Origin: Arthrobacter sp. FW306-07-I | GTDB lineage: Bacteria; Actinomycetota; Actinomycetes; Actinomycetales; Micrococcaceae | NCBI RefSeq assembly: GCF_021800405.1 | Contig: NZ_CP084550.1 | Coordinates: forward strand, 1,240,001-1,304,000 | Direction of reading: 5' to 3' | DNA: 64,000 bases | Shown here: positions 16,893 to 25,754 of the stretch, piece after piece | Position numbering within the stretch: the first letter of the stretch is position 1 | How the letters are laid out: each line of letters starts with the position of its first letter | Notes under the pieces: model-generated | Told to the model about the DNA's origin: nothing | Database searches by the model: none | What the model saw: only the letters and a program-made list of their open reading frames with translations | Program-made: the position numbers and the translations under genes

Positions 16893-16897
16893 CCTAG
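15929..16897 (+). CDS. IS481-family transposase
   Basis: A 322-residue DDE transposase. An N-terminal helix-turn-helix (residues 25-65) includes PLRRAAERFQVS. A second HTH region includes GPARIGYLLGIHPSTVHRVL. The integrase core starts at VHVDIKK (first Asp, about 131), has VLTDNGSCY (second Asp, about 228) and ends with NGKVERYNRTM (Glu, about 258). The last codons read through the right inverted repeat, and the stop TAG comes from the CCTAGG target. AGGAGG upstream supports the start. Confidence 0.95.
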   Translation: MSHANALLTPKGRLRLARCIVDDGWPLRRAAERFQVSVTTAARWAARYREHGEHGTGDRSSRPINSPRRTSTRRERRIVAIRVNRRWGPARIGYLLGIHPSTVHRVLSRFGLARLAWMDRATGRVIRRYEHHSPGDLVHVDIKKLGRIPDGGGHRSVGRAAGNRNKTGTAANRRPGHAFLHNAVDDHSRLAYTEILTDEKKDTAAGFWERANAYFESHGITVKRVLTDNGSCYRSYAFKDALGPDIKHKRTRPYRPQTNGKVERYNRTMLDEWAYARPYASEAERVAAFADWLHHYNHHRGHTSLNGQPPASRVTNLSGQYT

Positions 16898-16907
16898 GCC
16901 TGCCCGG

Positions 16908-17459
16908 CTAGTCGCCGCGTACGCCGTAGGTGCTGAGCACGTTGCCCTTGCTGGTGGTCTTCTGGTCCTGCAGCACCAGGCGGGTGAGCGGGTCGCCGTC
17001 CTCGAAAAGCCGGCGGCCGCTGCCGGCGATGACCGGGTGGGTCATTAGCTGCAGCGAGTCCAACAGCCCGGCGAACAGCAGCTGCCGCACCACGGAGATG
17101 CTTCCGCACACGGCGATTTCCCCGCCGTCGCGCTCCTTCAAACCAGCCACGAACTCCTCAAGCGGAGCATCCATCAGCCGGGAGTTCTGCCACTCCAGCG
17201 GTTCCGTTAGGGTGCGCGACGCAACGAACTTCTCCACGGGGTTGATGAACGCCGCAAAGTCCTGGTCCACTGAGGCGTTCGGCCAGTACTCGGCCCACTC
17301 CTGGTAGCTGACGCGGCCCAGCACCACGGTGTCCACGTTGTTCATCATCCGGGTCAATCCTTCGCCCAGCTCGTCATCGAAGCTGTCGAACTGGAACTTG
17401 AACGGTTCGGACACCACACCGTCCACTGAGTGGAACAGGCCGGCAGTGACATTGCGCAT
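16908..17459 (-). CDS. Dihydrofolate reductase / RibD C-terminal family protein
   Basis: A 183-residue protein of the small DHFR-like family related to the C-terminal reductase of RibD. It starts VTAGLFHSVDGVV (strand A), has NNVDTVVLGRVSYQEW around residue 50, a Lys/Ser region FVASRTL, and ICV-like GGEIAVCGSISVVRQLL for NADPH binding. The ATG at 17459 has GGAGG four bases upstream; a longer start at 17489 is less likely. These proteins are predicted reductases with unknown physiological substrates. The IS481 element now sits 15 bp beyond its stop codon. Confidence 0.85.
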   Translation of the reverse strand: MRNVTAGLFHSVDGVVSEPFKFQFDSFDDELGEGLTRMMNNVDTVVLGRVSYQEWAEYWPNASVDQDFAAFINPVEKFVASRTLTEPLEWQNSRLMDAPLEEFVAGLKERDGGEIAVCGSISVVRQLLFAGLLDSLQLMTHPVIAGSGRRLFEDGDPLTRLVLQDQKTTSKGNVLSTYGVRGD

Positions 17460-17683
17460 GAAGCCTCCAAAAATTGAGTTGACAGGCATTACGGTATTCG
17501 GCGGTTTCGTCCCGGGGAAGGGGTTCCGGCCCGCCTTTTCGGACCAGGGATCAGGACGACGGCGGGTGGCTGCGTTAGGTTCATCACTCGCCGTGTCGTC
17601 TTACCCGGTTTCGCGCCGGCTGGGCCCCATACTTGTTTTTGAGCGGCTTTTGCCGATCCCCCCGGCCAGGCAGGAGGAAGTGC

Positions 17684-18106
17684 ATGGAAACCCTGAAAAA
17701 AGTCGTGACCAACCAGTATTTCCCCGCCGGTGCCGTACTGACAGCGGTCCTGCTGTTCTGGATCGTCGGTCTGCTTGGCGGACTGTCCCTGCTCAACAAC
17801 AACCAGCCGCCGCTGACCACGCTGACCTGGATGCTCTTCGTCTACGCGTCCGCCGTGCTGACCCCTCTCGCGGGGCTGTTCGCCGCCGCCGACCTCATCC
17901 GCCGCTGGCGCCGGAACCGCGCCGCCGCCACGGTGCCCGTGGCTTATGCGGCAGGCAGCACCGAACCTGCCGCGGACCACCTTGACGACGCGCTGCCATC
18001 GGACCCTGTCACTTCCGGTGCTCCCGAACCCGTTGAACCGGCACAGCCCAAGGCTTCCGCACCTGCGCCCACCAAGCGGCGGCCCGGCCGCAAGGAAGCA
18101 GCCTAA
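17684..18106 (+). CDS. Small two-helix membrane protein, hypothetical
   Basis: A 140-residue protein with two membrane helices (about residues 14-36 and 49-69) joined by a short loop with NNNQPP. An Arg-rich juxtamembrane stretch (RRWRRNR) indicates a cytoplasmic C-terminal tail, which is Pro/Ala/Glu-rich, disordered and ends in basic residues. The start is well supported by AGGAGGAAG. I do not recognise a family. The convergent GGDEF-EAL gene ends 30 bp away. Confidence 0.72.
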   Translation: METLKKVVTNQYFPAGAVLTAVLLFWIVGLLGGLSLLNNNQPPLTTLTWMLFVYASAVLTPLAGLFAAADLIRRWRRNRAAATVPVAYAAGSTEPAADHLDDALPSDPVTSGAPEPVEPAQPKASAPAPTKRRPGRKEAA

Positions 18107-18136
18107 CTCCCCAGCAGTCCCCGGAGCAGTCCTGCT

Positions 18137-20314
18137 TTACCGCCCCTTCAGGGCGTTGAGGGCCTCTTCGGCATGATGGAGCGCCTGGCCCAGCCGTTCG
18201 CCCGGTTCCGGTAGGGAAAACAGGTAGCCCTGCAGCGAATCGCATTCCAGCGCCGTCAGGTAGTCAGCCTGCACCGGCGTCTCTATTCCTTCGGCGGTGA
18301 CGGTCAAGCCCAGGCTGTGCGCCATGTTGATCATGGAGCTGAGGATGGGCAGCCGTTCGTTGCCCGTCCGGACCATGGACACGAACGTCTTGTCGATCTT
18401 GACCGTGTCCACGGGCAGGTCCTGCAGCCGGCCCAGGGAGGAATAGCCGGTGCCGAAATCGTCCAGCGCCACCCGGGCGCCGGCGTCCCGCAGGGTGCTC
18501 AGCTGCTGGATCAGGTTGCAGTCGGCGTCGAAAAAGACACTCTCGGTGACTTCCATGACCAGCTGGTACGGCGCCACGCCGCTCGCCTCCGCCAGCCGCA
18601 GCACAGTTTCGGCGAAGTCCTGTTCCTGCAACTGGACGCCTGATACGTTGACGGCAAGGGAGCGCGAGGGATCTTCGCTGAGCCACCGTGCCAGTTGCAC
18701 CATGCCGGTTGCCATCACTTCGGCCCCGATCTCCCCGATCAGCCCGGCGCGCTCGGCCAGTGGAATGAAGATCGACGGCGGCACCCGCTCGCCGCCGCGG
18801 TCCCACCTGGCCAGGGCCTCCAGCTGGACCACCTGCCCCATGCGAGGGGAAACGATCGGCTGGAAGTCCACAGTGATCTCGCCGCGCGGCACGGCGAGCT
18901 GCAGCCCGCTCTCCATGTGCGTGCGCTGCACCAGCGCCTGCATCATGTCCGGATGGAAGCGCAGGAACCGGTTCTTGCCTGCAGCTTTGGCCGCGTACAT
19001 GGCAATGTCGGCGTGCCGCAGCAGTTCAGAGGGCCCCACGCTGTCCTGCCCCAGCGAGGCGATCCCCAAACTGAGGCTGGGCCGGAGGACGGTGCCGCCG
19101 ATCGTAACGGGGACATGCAGGCAGCGCACGATGCAGGCGGCGATCGCATCCGCATCGGGACAGGCGGTCAGGAGCACCACGAATTCGTCGCCGCCCAGCC
19201 TGGCCACCACATCCGCTGTGGGGACGCAGCCGCGGAGCCGGCGGGCCACTTCGATAAGCATGTCGTCCCCGGCCTGGTGGCCAAGGATGTCATTGACTTC
19301 CTTGAAATCGTCCAGGTCAAGGAGCAGGACATCCACTGTTTTCAACCGGGGTTCCTGCAGCGCCTCGGCCAGGGCGTCGTTGAACACAGCCCTGTTCGCG
19401 AGCCCCGTCAGCGGATCCTGGAACGCCATGGCCCGGAGCTTCTCGGCCTGGACTGCGAGGTCCATCATGGCCCGGTGTGCCTGCTCCTGCGCTTTCCGGC
19501 GAGGCGTCACATCGCGGAAGCTCCACACCCGGCCCACGATCTTTTCGCCCACCCGCTGAGGGCGGGAATAGCGTTCGAAGGTACGCTCGTTACGCAGTTC
19601 CACCACGTCGTGGCTCTCAGCGGCCGGATTGTCCTGGAGTTCGCCCAGCCGCGCGGTGAACGGCACGGGATCTGCCACCTGCTCCATGACCAGCCGCAGC
19701 GCAGGCGCCTCGCTGTCCGCTTCCATAATTTCCGGCGGAAGGCTCCACATGGACAGGAACTGCTCGTTGAAGCCGGCCACCCGCCCGTCGATGCCCATAA
19801 CCAGGATGCCGTCGGCGGTTGACTCAAGGGTGGCGGTCAGCAGCGACATCGCATCGCGCAGGTTTGCATCCGCTGCTTTGCGGTGTGCTGTTCCGCGTGC
19901 TGACAGCAGGAGTCGTGTGGACTGCGCCCGTCCGGCATCTGCCCCGCCTGGGTTGGCATCGGCGGCAGTCGTTTCCTGTCCGGGAAGGAGTGCCGCGGCC
20001 AGTTCCAGGGGAAATTCTGTCCCGTCTCCGCGCAGCCCGGCGATTTCCCTGGGCGGTGCTTGTTCCCCTGGCTGTGTGAGGATCTGGTGCAAAAGGTGGG
20101 CAACCTGGTCCCGGGAGCCGGCCGCGAAAAGCATCCGGTGGTCCAGGCCCGTGAAGGATTCCTGCTGAAGGCCAAACAGCCTTGCTGCCGCAACGTTGGC
20201 CGCCAGGACAGTGCCGTCCGCGCTCAAAGCCAGCAGCGCGTCCGGACTCGCGTCCATGACCACGCCGAAAGTTTGTAATGCCACATTGTTGCCACGGTTT
20301 GGAAAACCGGCCAT
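18137..20314 (-). CDS. PAS-GGDEF-EAL cyclic-di-GMP signalling protein
   Basis: A 725-residue cytoplasmic protein. Two PAS domains (about residues 15-130 and 150-275) precede a short helix. A GGDEF diguanylate cyclase domain follows (about 290-455) with the intact active motif RLGGDEF. An EAL phosphodiesterase domain (about 465-720) keeps LEALARW, NVSGVQL, EVTES, DDFGTGYSS, KIDKTFV and AEGIET. Both catalytic motifs look intact, so it could make or degrade c-di-GMP depending on PAS signals. No membrane segment is present, so it should sense an intracellular cue such as redox state or a small ligand. It is a stand-alone gene. Confidence 0.93.
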   Translation of the reverse strand: MAGFPNRGNNVALQTFGVVMDASPDALLALSADGTVLAANVAAARLFGLQQESFTGLDHRMLFAAGSRDQVAHLLHQILTQPGEQAPPREIAGLRGDGTEFPLELAAALLPGQETTAADANPGGADAGRAQSTRLLLSARGTAHRKAADANLRDAMSLLTATLESTADGILVMGIDGRVAGFNEQFLSMWSLPPEIMEADSEAPALRLVMEQVADPVPFTARLGELQDNPAAESHDVVELRNERTFERYSRPQRVGEKIVGRVWSFRDVTPRRKAQEQAHRAMMDLAVQAEKLRAMAFQDPLTGLANRAVFNDALAEALQEPRLKTVDVLLLDLDDFKEVNDILGHQAGDDMLIEVARRLRGCVPTADVVARLGGDEFVVLLTACPDADAIAACIVRCLHVPVTIGGTVLRPSLSLGIASLGQDSVGPSELLRHADIAMYAAKAAGKNRFLRFHPDMMQALVQRTHMESGLQLAVPRGEITVDFQPIVSPRMGQVVQLEALARWDRGGERVPPSIFIPLAERAGLIGEIGAEVMATGMVQLARWLSEDPSRSLAVNVSGVQLQEQDFAETVLRLAEASGVAPYQLVMEVTESVFFDADCNLIQQLSTLRDAGARVALDDFGTGYSSLGRLQDLPVDTVKIDKTFVSMVRTGNERLPILSSMINMAHSLGLTVTAEGIETPVQADYLTALECDSLQGYLFSLPEPGERLGQALHHAEEALNALKGR

Positions 20315-20427
20315 TACACCACCCCTTCGCCATCATAAAGGCCAAGGCGGAAATGAGGCGTGAAAGCGGGACTGCAAATTGGCGCTGCGCAAAATTGGTT
20401 CTGCACCCGGCCCGGCGGGGGACGTGA

Positions 20428-20468
20428 GAAGCGCCGGCCTCCCTTTAGGAGTCCGGCGCTTCTTTTCT
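20428..20468. terminator. Hairpin between the GGDEF-EAL and GlsB genes
   Basis: GAAGCGCCGG (20428-20437) pairs with CCGGCGCTTC (20453-20462). The T-rich stretch lies on the plus-strand side (ttttct). It lies directly after the leftward GlsB-type gene and so probably ends its transcript, although the T-run has the opposite polarity. Confidence 0.6.
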
Positions 20469-20488
20469 AATGGATTCTGGTGAAGCGG

Positions 20489-20758
20489 CTACGCCCGGCG
20501 GCCGCTGCGGTTGGTGACGGCGCCGTAGATCAGCAGCACGATGATCGAGCCGAGAATGGCCAGCAGCCAGGTCCTGATGTCGAAGAATTCCGCCAGGCCG
20601 CCGCCAAAGATCAGCGAGCCGATCCAGCCGCCCAGGATGGCCCCGACAACGCCCAGGACCATGGTCACAAGCCAGCCGCCACCTTGGCGGCCCGGCAGGA
20701 TGGCCTTTGCAATGGCTCCAGCAATCAGGCCCAAAATGAGAAAACCGATAATGCCCAT
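20489..20758 (-). CDS. GlsB/YeaQ/YmgE-family stress membrane protein
   Basis: An 89-residue hydrophobic protein with three helices and the family pattern: GIIGFLILGLIAGAIAK, then LPGRQGGG, then a Gly-rich second helix (VLGVVGAILGGWIGS) and a final helix before a basic end. The ATG at 20758 has AGGAG about eight bases upstream; a longer frame adds 18 unlikely residues. Related proteins are transglycosylase-associated or general-stress membrane proteins of unclear mechanism. Confidence 0.88.
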   Translation of the reverse strand: MGIIGFLILGLIAGAIAKAILPGRQGGGWLVTMVLGVVGAILGGWIGSLIFGGGLAEFFDIRTWLLAILGSIIVLLIYGAVTNRSGRRA

Positions 20759-21057
20759 GTTGCCACTCCTTGTCAGTGAATTGTGCCGGGCCCCCATTTC
20801 CGGTGTGAACATTCAATCAGCAGGCTTACTATTCTGCAAGGCTTTGAATATCACAGGATGGCTGTCAGTTTCCGGCGGAAATGCGCACCTTACCTGCGGA
20901 GACGCCCGTGCAGGTCCTGCTCCTGCACTCCCCGGGTCTGCCGCCGAGGCCCATGAGACGCACATTTCCGTTGCCGTCCGGCGATGGTGGGACGTGCTGC
21001 CTGCTCTGTAGCCGCCGATAAGATGGCAAGTCCCGCAACAGACCAAGGAGCGCAGGC

Positions 21058-21921
21058 ATGTCCAGCCCCACCGCCAGGCCCCGTGCCATTTTCCTCGACA
21101 TCGACGGCACCTATGCAGACCACGGTCTCGCGCCGGAAGCGCATGTGGACGCCGTGCGGGCGGCGCGGAAACTGGGCCATCTGGTCTTTGTCTGCACCGG
21201 GCGCCCCTTGTCGATGGTCCCGGGCCACATCCTGGATGCCGGCTTTGACGGCACCATCACTGGTGCCGGCGCCAGGGTGGAGGTCAACGGTGAAGTCCTC
21301 AAGGACGCGCGGTTCGAGCCGGATCTCGCCGCGCGCATTGTGGAAATTCTGGACTCCCACAACGCCGCGTACATCCTGGAAGCTCCAGAGGCCCTGCACG
21401 GCCGCACGGGAGTGGACCGGCGGCTGCGGGAGGTGCTCGGCCCCATCTTCGCCGGACGTCCACAGCACGACGGGGTCCTCAGTACCGACGTGGATCCACT
21501 TGAGGACATCTTGGGCCCGATGCGGTACAGCGACGATCTCCGGGCCACGTCCTACGCCAAAATTTCGTGCTTCGACTCACCGGTCCCGCTGACCCGCCTG
21601 CTGGAAACCTTTGGCCCGGAAGTGGGGCTGATTCCCAGCTCCCTATCGGCACTGGGCGAGCGGGCGGGGGAGATCTTCATGGCCGGCACGCACAAGGCCG
21701 TAGGCATCCAGGTAGTGCAGGCCCGGCTCAGGTTGGACCGAGCGGACATCGTTGCCATCGGCGACAGCGCCAACGACATCGAAATGCTGGAATACGCGGG
21801 CGTGGGCATTGCCGTGGAGGGCGGCCACCCGGCCGTTCTGGCAGTGGCGGACAGGGTCACCGCGCCGCCTGCCGGCAACGGTGTGGCGCTGGCCTTCGCG
21901 GAGTTGGGGCTCCTGGGCTAG
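21058..21921 (+). CDS. HAD-superfamily hydrolase, Cof type
   Basis: A 287-residue phosphatase of the Cof/sugar-phosphatase subgroup (HAD IIB). Motif I is FLDIDGTYAD (residues 12-21) with the nucleophile Asp, motif II is VFVCTGRP, motif III contains a conserved Lys (GTHKAVGI) and motif IV is VAIGDSANDIEML. The C2 cap lies between motifs II and III. Likely substrates are sugar phosphates or other small phosphate esters. The gap on its left (about 300 bp from the GlsB start) shows no further gene. Confidence 0.9.
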   Translation: MSSPTARPRAIFLDIDGTYADHGLAPEAHVDAVRAARKLGHLVFVCTGRPLSMVPGHILDAGFDGTITGAGARVEVNGEVLKDARFEPDLAARIVEILDSHNAAYILEAPEALHGRTGVDRRLREVLGPIFAGRPQHDGVLSTDVDPLEDILGPMRYSDDLRATSYAKISCFDSPVPLTRLLETFGPEVGLIPSSLSALGERAGEIFMAGTHKAVGIQVVQARLRLDRADIVAIGDSANDIEMLEYAGVGIAVEGGHPAVLAVADRVTAPPAGNGVALAFAELGLLG

Positions 21922-21924
21922 CCC

Positions 21925-23349
21925 TCAGCGTCCCCCGGGCGCGGAGTTCAACGTACCGGTGCCCACAGTGCCCGCGCCCAGGGCGCCCGTGGCCACAGTG
22001 CCCAGGGCTCCAACGGAGGTGCCCAGGCCGCGCACCATCCAGCCCTCCTCCTGCCAGGCCCCTGCATCCAGCACGTTCCGCGCGTCCAGGACCACCCGCC
22101 GTCGTACCAGCTGCCCGGCGAGGGCGGGGCTCAGCCGCCGGTATTCGTCCCATTCGGTGAGCAGCAGCACCAACTCGGCGTCCTGGAGCGCCTTCTCGGT
22201 GGAGGCCTCGAAACGGAGGCGCGGGTAGCGCCGCCATGCAAGGTTCACCGCTTTGGGGTCCGTGACCGTCACGTGGGCCCCGGCAGCGGCCAGCCGGTCC
22301 GCCACGTCCAGGGCGGGGGAGTCGCGGATGTCATCGGTGTCGGGCTTGAAGGAGGCGCCCAGGACGGTGACTGAGCGGCCAGATAACGCTCCGCCGCACA
22401 GCTCCGCCGCGAGCCTGACCGTCCGCTCCCGCTGGCCAAGGTTCACGTTGTCCACCAGGCGCATCCACTCCTCCACGGCGGATACGCCCAGCGTTGCCGC
22501 CTGTGTGCGGAAGCTGCGGATGTCCTTGGGCAGGCAGCCACCGCCGAAGCCCAGGCCGGCATGCAGGTACCGGCCCCCGATCCTGGGGTCCAGCCCCATA
22601 GCTGCGCTGAGTTCGCCCACGTCCGCGCCGACGGCATCGCACAGTTCCGCCACCGCGTTGATGAAGCTGACTTTGGTGGCCAGGTACGCGTTGGCGGCGG
22701 ACTTGATGAGTTCGGCCGTGGCGGAACTGCACACCAGGCGGGGGATTCCGGCGGCCAGCAGCGGTTCGTAGACGGCATCCAGTACAGCCGTCACCCCCAT
22801 CGGGCTACCGGTGGCGGGATTGAAGGCGCCGGACCGGCCGCCCTCGACGCCGTACACCAGCCGGTCCGGCACCAACGAGTCCTTCACGGCCGTGCCCTGC
22901 CGCAGGAATTCAGGGTTCCACCCGAGCAGCACGTCCGGCCGCGGCGCCAGGATGGCGCCCAGCAGGTCCACCGTGCCAACGGGGACAGTGGATTTGCCCA
23001 CGACGACGGCGCCCGCGGCCAGGTGCGGCAGCAGTGCTTCCGTTGCGGAGACCAGGAAGGTGAGGTCGGCGGCGTCGGACGTCTTTTCCTGCGGCGTCCC
23101 CACGCAGAGGAAGTGCACCTGTGCATCCTTGGCGTCCGCCGGGTCGGTGGAGAACCGCAGCCTCCCGGTGGTGCGGCCGTCCTCGAGGAGTTCGTCCAGC
23201 CCGGGCTCGTGGAACGGCGCGCTGCCCTGCGCCAGCTGCCGCACTTTGCCGGGATCCACGTCGATGCCCACCACAGTGTGGCCCATGGATGCCAGTGTTG
23301 CCGCGTGGACCGCGCCCAGGTAGCCGCAGCCGATCACAGATATCTTCAC
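21925..23349 (-). CDS. UDP-glucose 6-dehydrogenase
   Basis: A 474-residue NAD-dependent enzyme converting UDP-glucose to UDP-glucuronate. It begins MKISVIGCGYLG, the Rossmann Gly pattern, and contains GKSTVPVGT near 120, EFLRQGTA, the central helix, and the catalytic cysteine in GFGGGCLPKD near residue 265. The C-terminal domain has GASFKPDTDDIRDSP. The GTG start at 23349 overlaps the glycosyltransferase stop as GTGA, showing coupling. A Gly/Thr/Ala-rich C-terminal tail of about 35 residues is longer than in most relatives. Confidence 0.92.
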   Translation of the reverse strand: MKISVIGCGYLGAVHAATLASMGHTVVGIDVDPGKVRQLAQGSAPFHEPGLDELLEDGRTTGRLRFSTDPADAKDAQVHFLCVGTPQEKTSDAADLTFLVSATEALLPHLAAGAVVVGKSTVPVGTVDLLGAILAPRPDVLLGWNPEFLRQGTAVKDSLVPDRLVYGVEGGRSGAFNPATGSPMGVTAVLDAVYEPLLAAGIPRLVCSSATAELIKSAANAYLATKVSFINAVAELCDAVGADVGELSAAMGLDPRIGGRYLHAGLGFGGGCLPKDIRSFRTQAATLGVSAVEEWMRLVDNVNLGQRERTVRLAAELCGGALSGRSVTVLGASFKPDTDDIRDSPALDVADRLAAAGAHVTVTDPKAVNLAWRRYPRLRFEASTEKALQDAELVLLLTEWDEYRRLSPALAGQLVRRRVVLDARNVLDAGAWQEEGWMVRGLGTSVGALGTVATGALGAGTVGTGTLNSAPGGR

Positions 23350-24503
23350 CACTTGGCTCCCTTGGAGTTGATCGAGCTTGCCGCCATTGGAACGGCAGCG
23401 ATGGCCTCTTCGTAGTGGTGGATCAGTTCTGAGCACAGGGCCCGCCAGGTCCTGTCCTGCACCGAGGCGTGCGCGGCTGTCGCGAAGGCCCGGCGCTTGG
23501 CGTCGTCGCCCACCAGGTCCTGCACCCGGACGCGCATGGCTGAGAGGTCACCCGGTTCATAGAGCCACCCGGTGCGGGAATTTTCCACCAGGTCCAGCGG
23601 GCCGCCCCGGCCCGTGGCCACCACCGGCACGCCCGATGCCATGGCCTCCTGGATGGTCTGGCAGAAGGTCTCAAACTCGCCCGGATGGACGAACAGATCG
23701 AAGGATGCCACCGCCCTGGCCAGTTCCTCACCGCCCAGGAAGCCGGTGAACAGTGCGTCGGGCAGTGCCGCTTCAAGAGCGTTGCGCTGGGGTCCGTCCC
23801 CTACAATCACCAGCCGTGTATTGGACATGCCGGCGAGGGCCGCGAGGTCTTCCACCTGCTTTTCGGCGGCAAGCCTGCCCACGTACCCGATGATCCGTTC
23901 ACCGTTGGGGGCCACCGAAGCCCGCCAGCCGTCGTCGCGCTTTTCGGGCGAGAACCGCGCGGTATCCACACCACGGCGCCACATCCGCACCCGCGGGATG
24001 CCCCGCCCGCGCAACTGGTTCAGCGCGAACGTGGAGGGCGCCAGGGTGCGCGTGGCCAGCAGGTGGATGTGCTCCACCCTGGCCCAGGCCCAGTTCTCGA
24101 GGAAGGGGACGCCGTAGCGCGCGGCGTAGCCGGGGACCTCTGTCTGGTACACGGCCACAGTGGGAATCCCCAACTGGCTCGCAGCCTGTGCCGCACGCCA
24201 TCCCAGCACGAAGGGAGAGGCAAGATGCACAACGTCAGGCGCGTACTCGGCAAGGATTCGCTTGACCCGGTACACACCACCCAACGCCACCCTGACATTC
24301 GTGTAGCCGGCCAGCGGAACCGCCGGAAGCCTGTGCACCTCAGCACCATTGACATGGCTGGCTGCCCCACCGTCATGGGCGGACGGGGCGATGACCAGGA
24401 CATCGTCACCCCGCTCCTGCAGATGGTCCAGGACCCGCAAAATTGAGTGCGTGACACCGTTCATCAACGGCAAAAATGATTCGGCGACGATTGCGATCCT
24501 CAC
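23346..24503 (-). CDS. GT4 glycosyltransferase, MgtA-like mannosyltransferase
   Basis: A 385-residue GT-B enzyme. It starts MRIAIVAESFLPLMNGVTHS, a pattern seen in GDP-mannose-dependent alpha-mannosyltransferases such as MgtA/PimB' of mycobacteria and corynebacteria. The C-terminal nucleotide-sugar region has IGYVGRLAAEKQVEDL, VGDGPQ and the catalytic-site segment HPGEFETFCQTIQEAMASG. In Corynebacterium, MgtA mannosylates glucuronosyl-diacylglycerol. Coupling here to UDP-glucose dehydrogenase, which makes the UDP-glucuronate donor, fits such a pathway. The glucuronosyltransferase itself is not in the window. Confidence 0.85.
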   Translation of the reverse strand: MRIAIVAESFLPLMNGVTHSILRVLDHLQERGDDVLVIAPSAHDGGAASHVNGAEVHRLPAVPLAGYTNVRVALGGVYRVKRILAEYAPDVVHLASPFVLGWRAAQAASQLGIPTVAVYQTEVPGYAARYGVPFLENWAWARVEHIHLLATRTLAPSTFALNQLRGRGIPRVRMWRRGVDTARFSPEKRDDGWRASVAPNGERIIGYVGRLAAEKQVEDLAALAGMSNTRLVIVGDGPQRNALEAALPDALFTGFLGGEELARAVASFDLFVHPGEFETFCQTIQEAMASGVPVVATGRGGPLDLVENSRTGWLYEPGDLSAMRVRVQDLVGDDAKRRAFATAAHASVQDRTWRALCSELIHHYEEAIAAVPMAASSINSKGAKW

Positions 24504-24764
24504 CCCTCAACCGTGGGCTCCTCCCTTGAAATGACGGGGGAGAAAGCATGACCCGGAGGAGAAGGACGGGTGAACAGATGCACCCGGGTCCTAAAAAAAT
24601 TACTAAGTAGGCTTGGCATTTGATGCTAAGCATGCTTACGGTAGTGGGGCAGTCAGCGCAGAGCCTCAAGCAGCCGGGGCCGGAAGCCGGACGTCGGGAG
24701 ATTGCCCCGGTCCGGGATATCCACTGCTGGCAGACCCAGTGCAACGACAATCCAAGGAGACGTC

Positions 24765-25640
24765 ATGCTTAACAGGGAAAACCTTGAAAACCTGCTCACT
24801 AAGGGCGGCAACGTCGTCGGTTCCGACGGTTCGAAAATCGGATCGCTCGGCCAGCTGTACGCAGATGACGACACGGGTGAGCCCACATGGGTCACTGTGA
24901 AGACGGGCCTTTTCGGCACGTCCGAGTCCTTCGTGCCGGTTGAGGGCGCACACGAACAGGGTGAGGACCTGGTGGTTCCCTACAGCAAGGAACACGTCAA
25001 GGATGCTCCCCGCGTGGACGCCGACGGCCACCTCAGCCCCGAGGAAGAGGACCGGCTCTACACCTACTACGACCGCAACGGTGCACGGACCTACACCGAG
25101 GCAACCTCCGGTTACTCGGCTTCCGACGTTGCCAGCTCCGGAACCAGGACCGACGCCGACCTGCAGGGCGATGCCGACCTGAACGCAGGCACCCCCACGG
25201 CAGGCATCCGCTCCGAGCGCGATACCGAGTCCCGCGGAGCCGTTGGCCACGACACCTCGGGCCCCACAACGGACGACGCCATGACGCGGTCCGAGGAACA
25301 GCTGCACGTGGGCACGGAACGTGAAGCCACGGGCCGGGCACGGCTGCGGAAGTACGTCACCACCGAGAACGTCACCAAGACCATCCCGGTGGAGCGCGAA
25401 GAGGTCCGGATCGAGCGTGAGCCCATCACGGACGCCAACCGGGGTGCCGCCCTCGACGGCCCTGCCATCAGCGAAGAAGAGCACGAAGTGGTCCTCCACG
25501 AGGAGCGCCCGGTGGTGGAGAAGGAAGCCGTCCCCGTGGAGCGCGTCCGGCTGGACAAGGAAACCGTCCGCGACGACGTCACGGTGAACGAGGAAGTCCG
25601 CAAGGAACACATCGACACCGACGGCGACAACCGCCGCTGA
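24765..25640 (+). CDS. PRC-barrel and DUF2382 stress-type protein
   Basis: A 291-residue acidic soluble protein. Residues 1-85 form a PRC-barrel (NVVGSDGSKIGSLGQLYADDDTGEPTWVTV). A low-complexity linker (110-185) follows. Residues 195-285 form a DUF2382 domain with its characteristic heptads of charged residues (TERE-RARLRKYV, KTIPVEREEVRIEREPI, VVLHEERPVVEKEAVPVERVRLDKE). Proteins of this architecture are common and abundant in actinobacteria and linked to stress, without a proven mechanism. AAGGAGA precedes the ATG. Strong monocistronic layout with a terminator at 25709. Confidence 0.9.
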   Translation: MLNRENLENLLTKGGNVVGSDGSKIGSLGQLYADDDTGEPTWVTVKTGLFGTSESFVPVEGAHEQGEDLVVPYSKEHVKDAPRVDADGHLSPEEEDRLYTYYDRNGARTYTEATSGYSASDVASSGTRTDADLQGDADLNAGTPTAGIRSERDTESRGAVGHDTSGPTTDDAMTRSEEQLHVGTEREATGRARLRKYVTTENVTKTIPVEREEVRIEREPITDANRGAALDGPAISEEEHEVVLHEERPVVEKEAVPVERVRLDKETVRDDVTVNEEVRKEHIDTDGDNRR

Positions 25641-25708
25641 TAAAAGCGGGGGACCTGGTCCCTTGTTCCCCTGGGCAGGCTCATTGAGCAGCAGCCCTGA
25701 CACGGTGA

Positions 25709-25754
25709 ACGGCGCCGGGAGCCTACTTGGAGGCTCCCGGCGCCGTATCGTTTT
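25709..25754 (+). terminator. Terminator after the PRC/DUF2382 gene
   Basis: GGCGCCGGGAGCCT (25711-25724) pairs with AGGCTCCCGGCGCC (25731-25744) over a six-base loop, and flanking AC/GT extends the stem. GTATCGTTTT follows. Confidence 0.9.

Noticed and set aside
20428..20468. Plus-strand terminator implying a plus-strand gene before 20428
   Set aside because: The only gene there is the minus-strand GGDEF-EAL gene. The hairpin is taken as the end of the GlsB-type transcript despite the T-run polarity.
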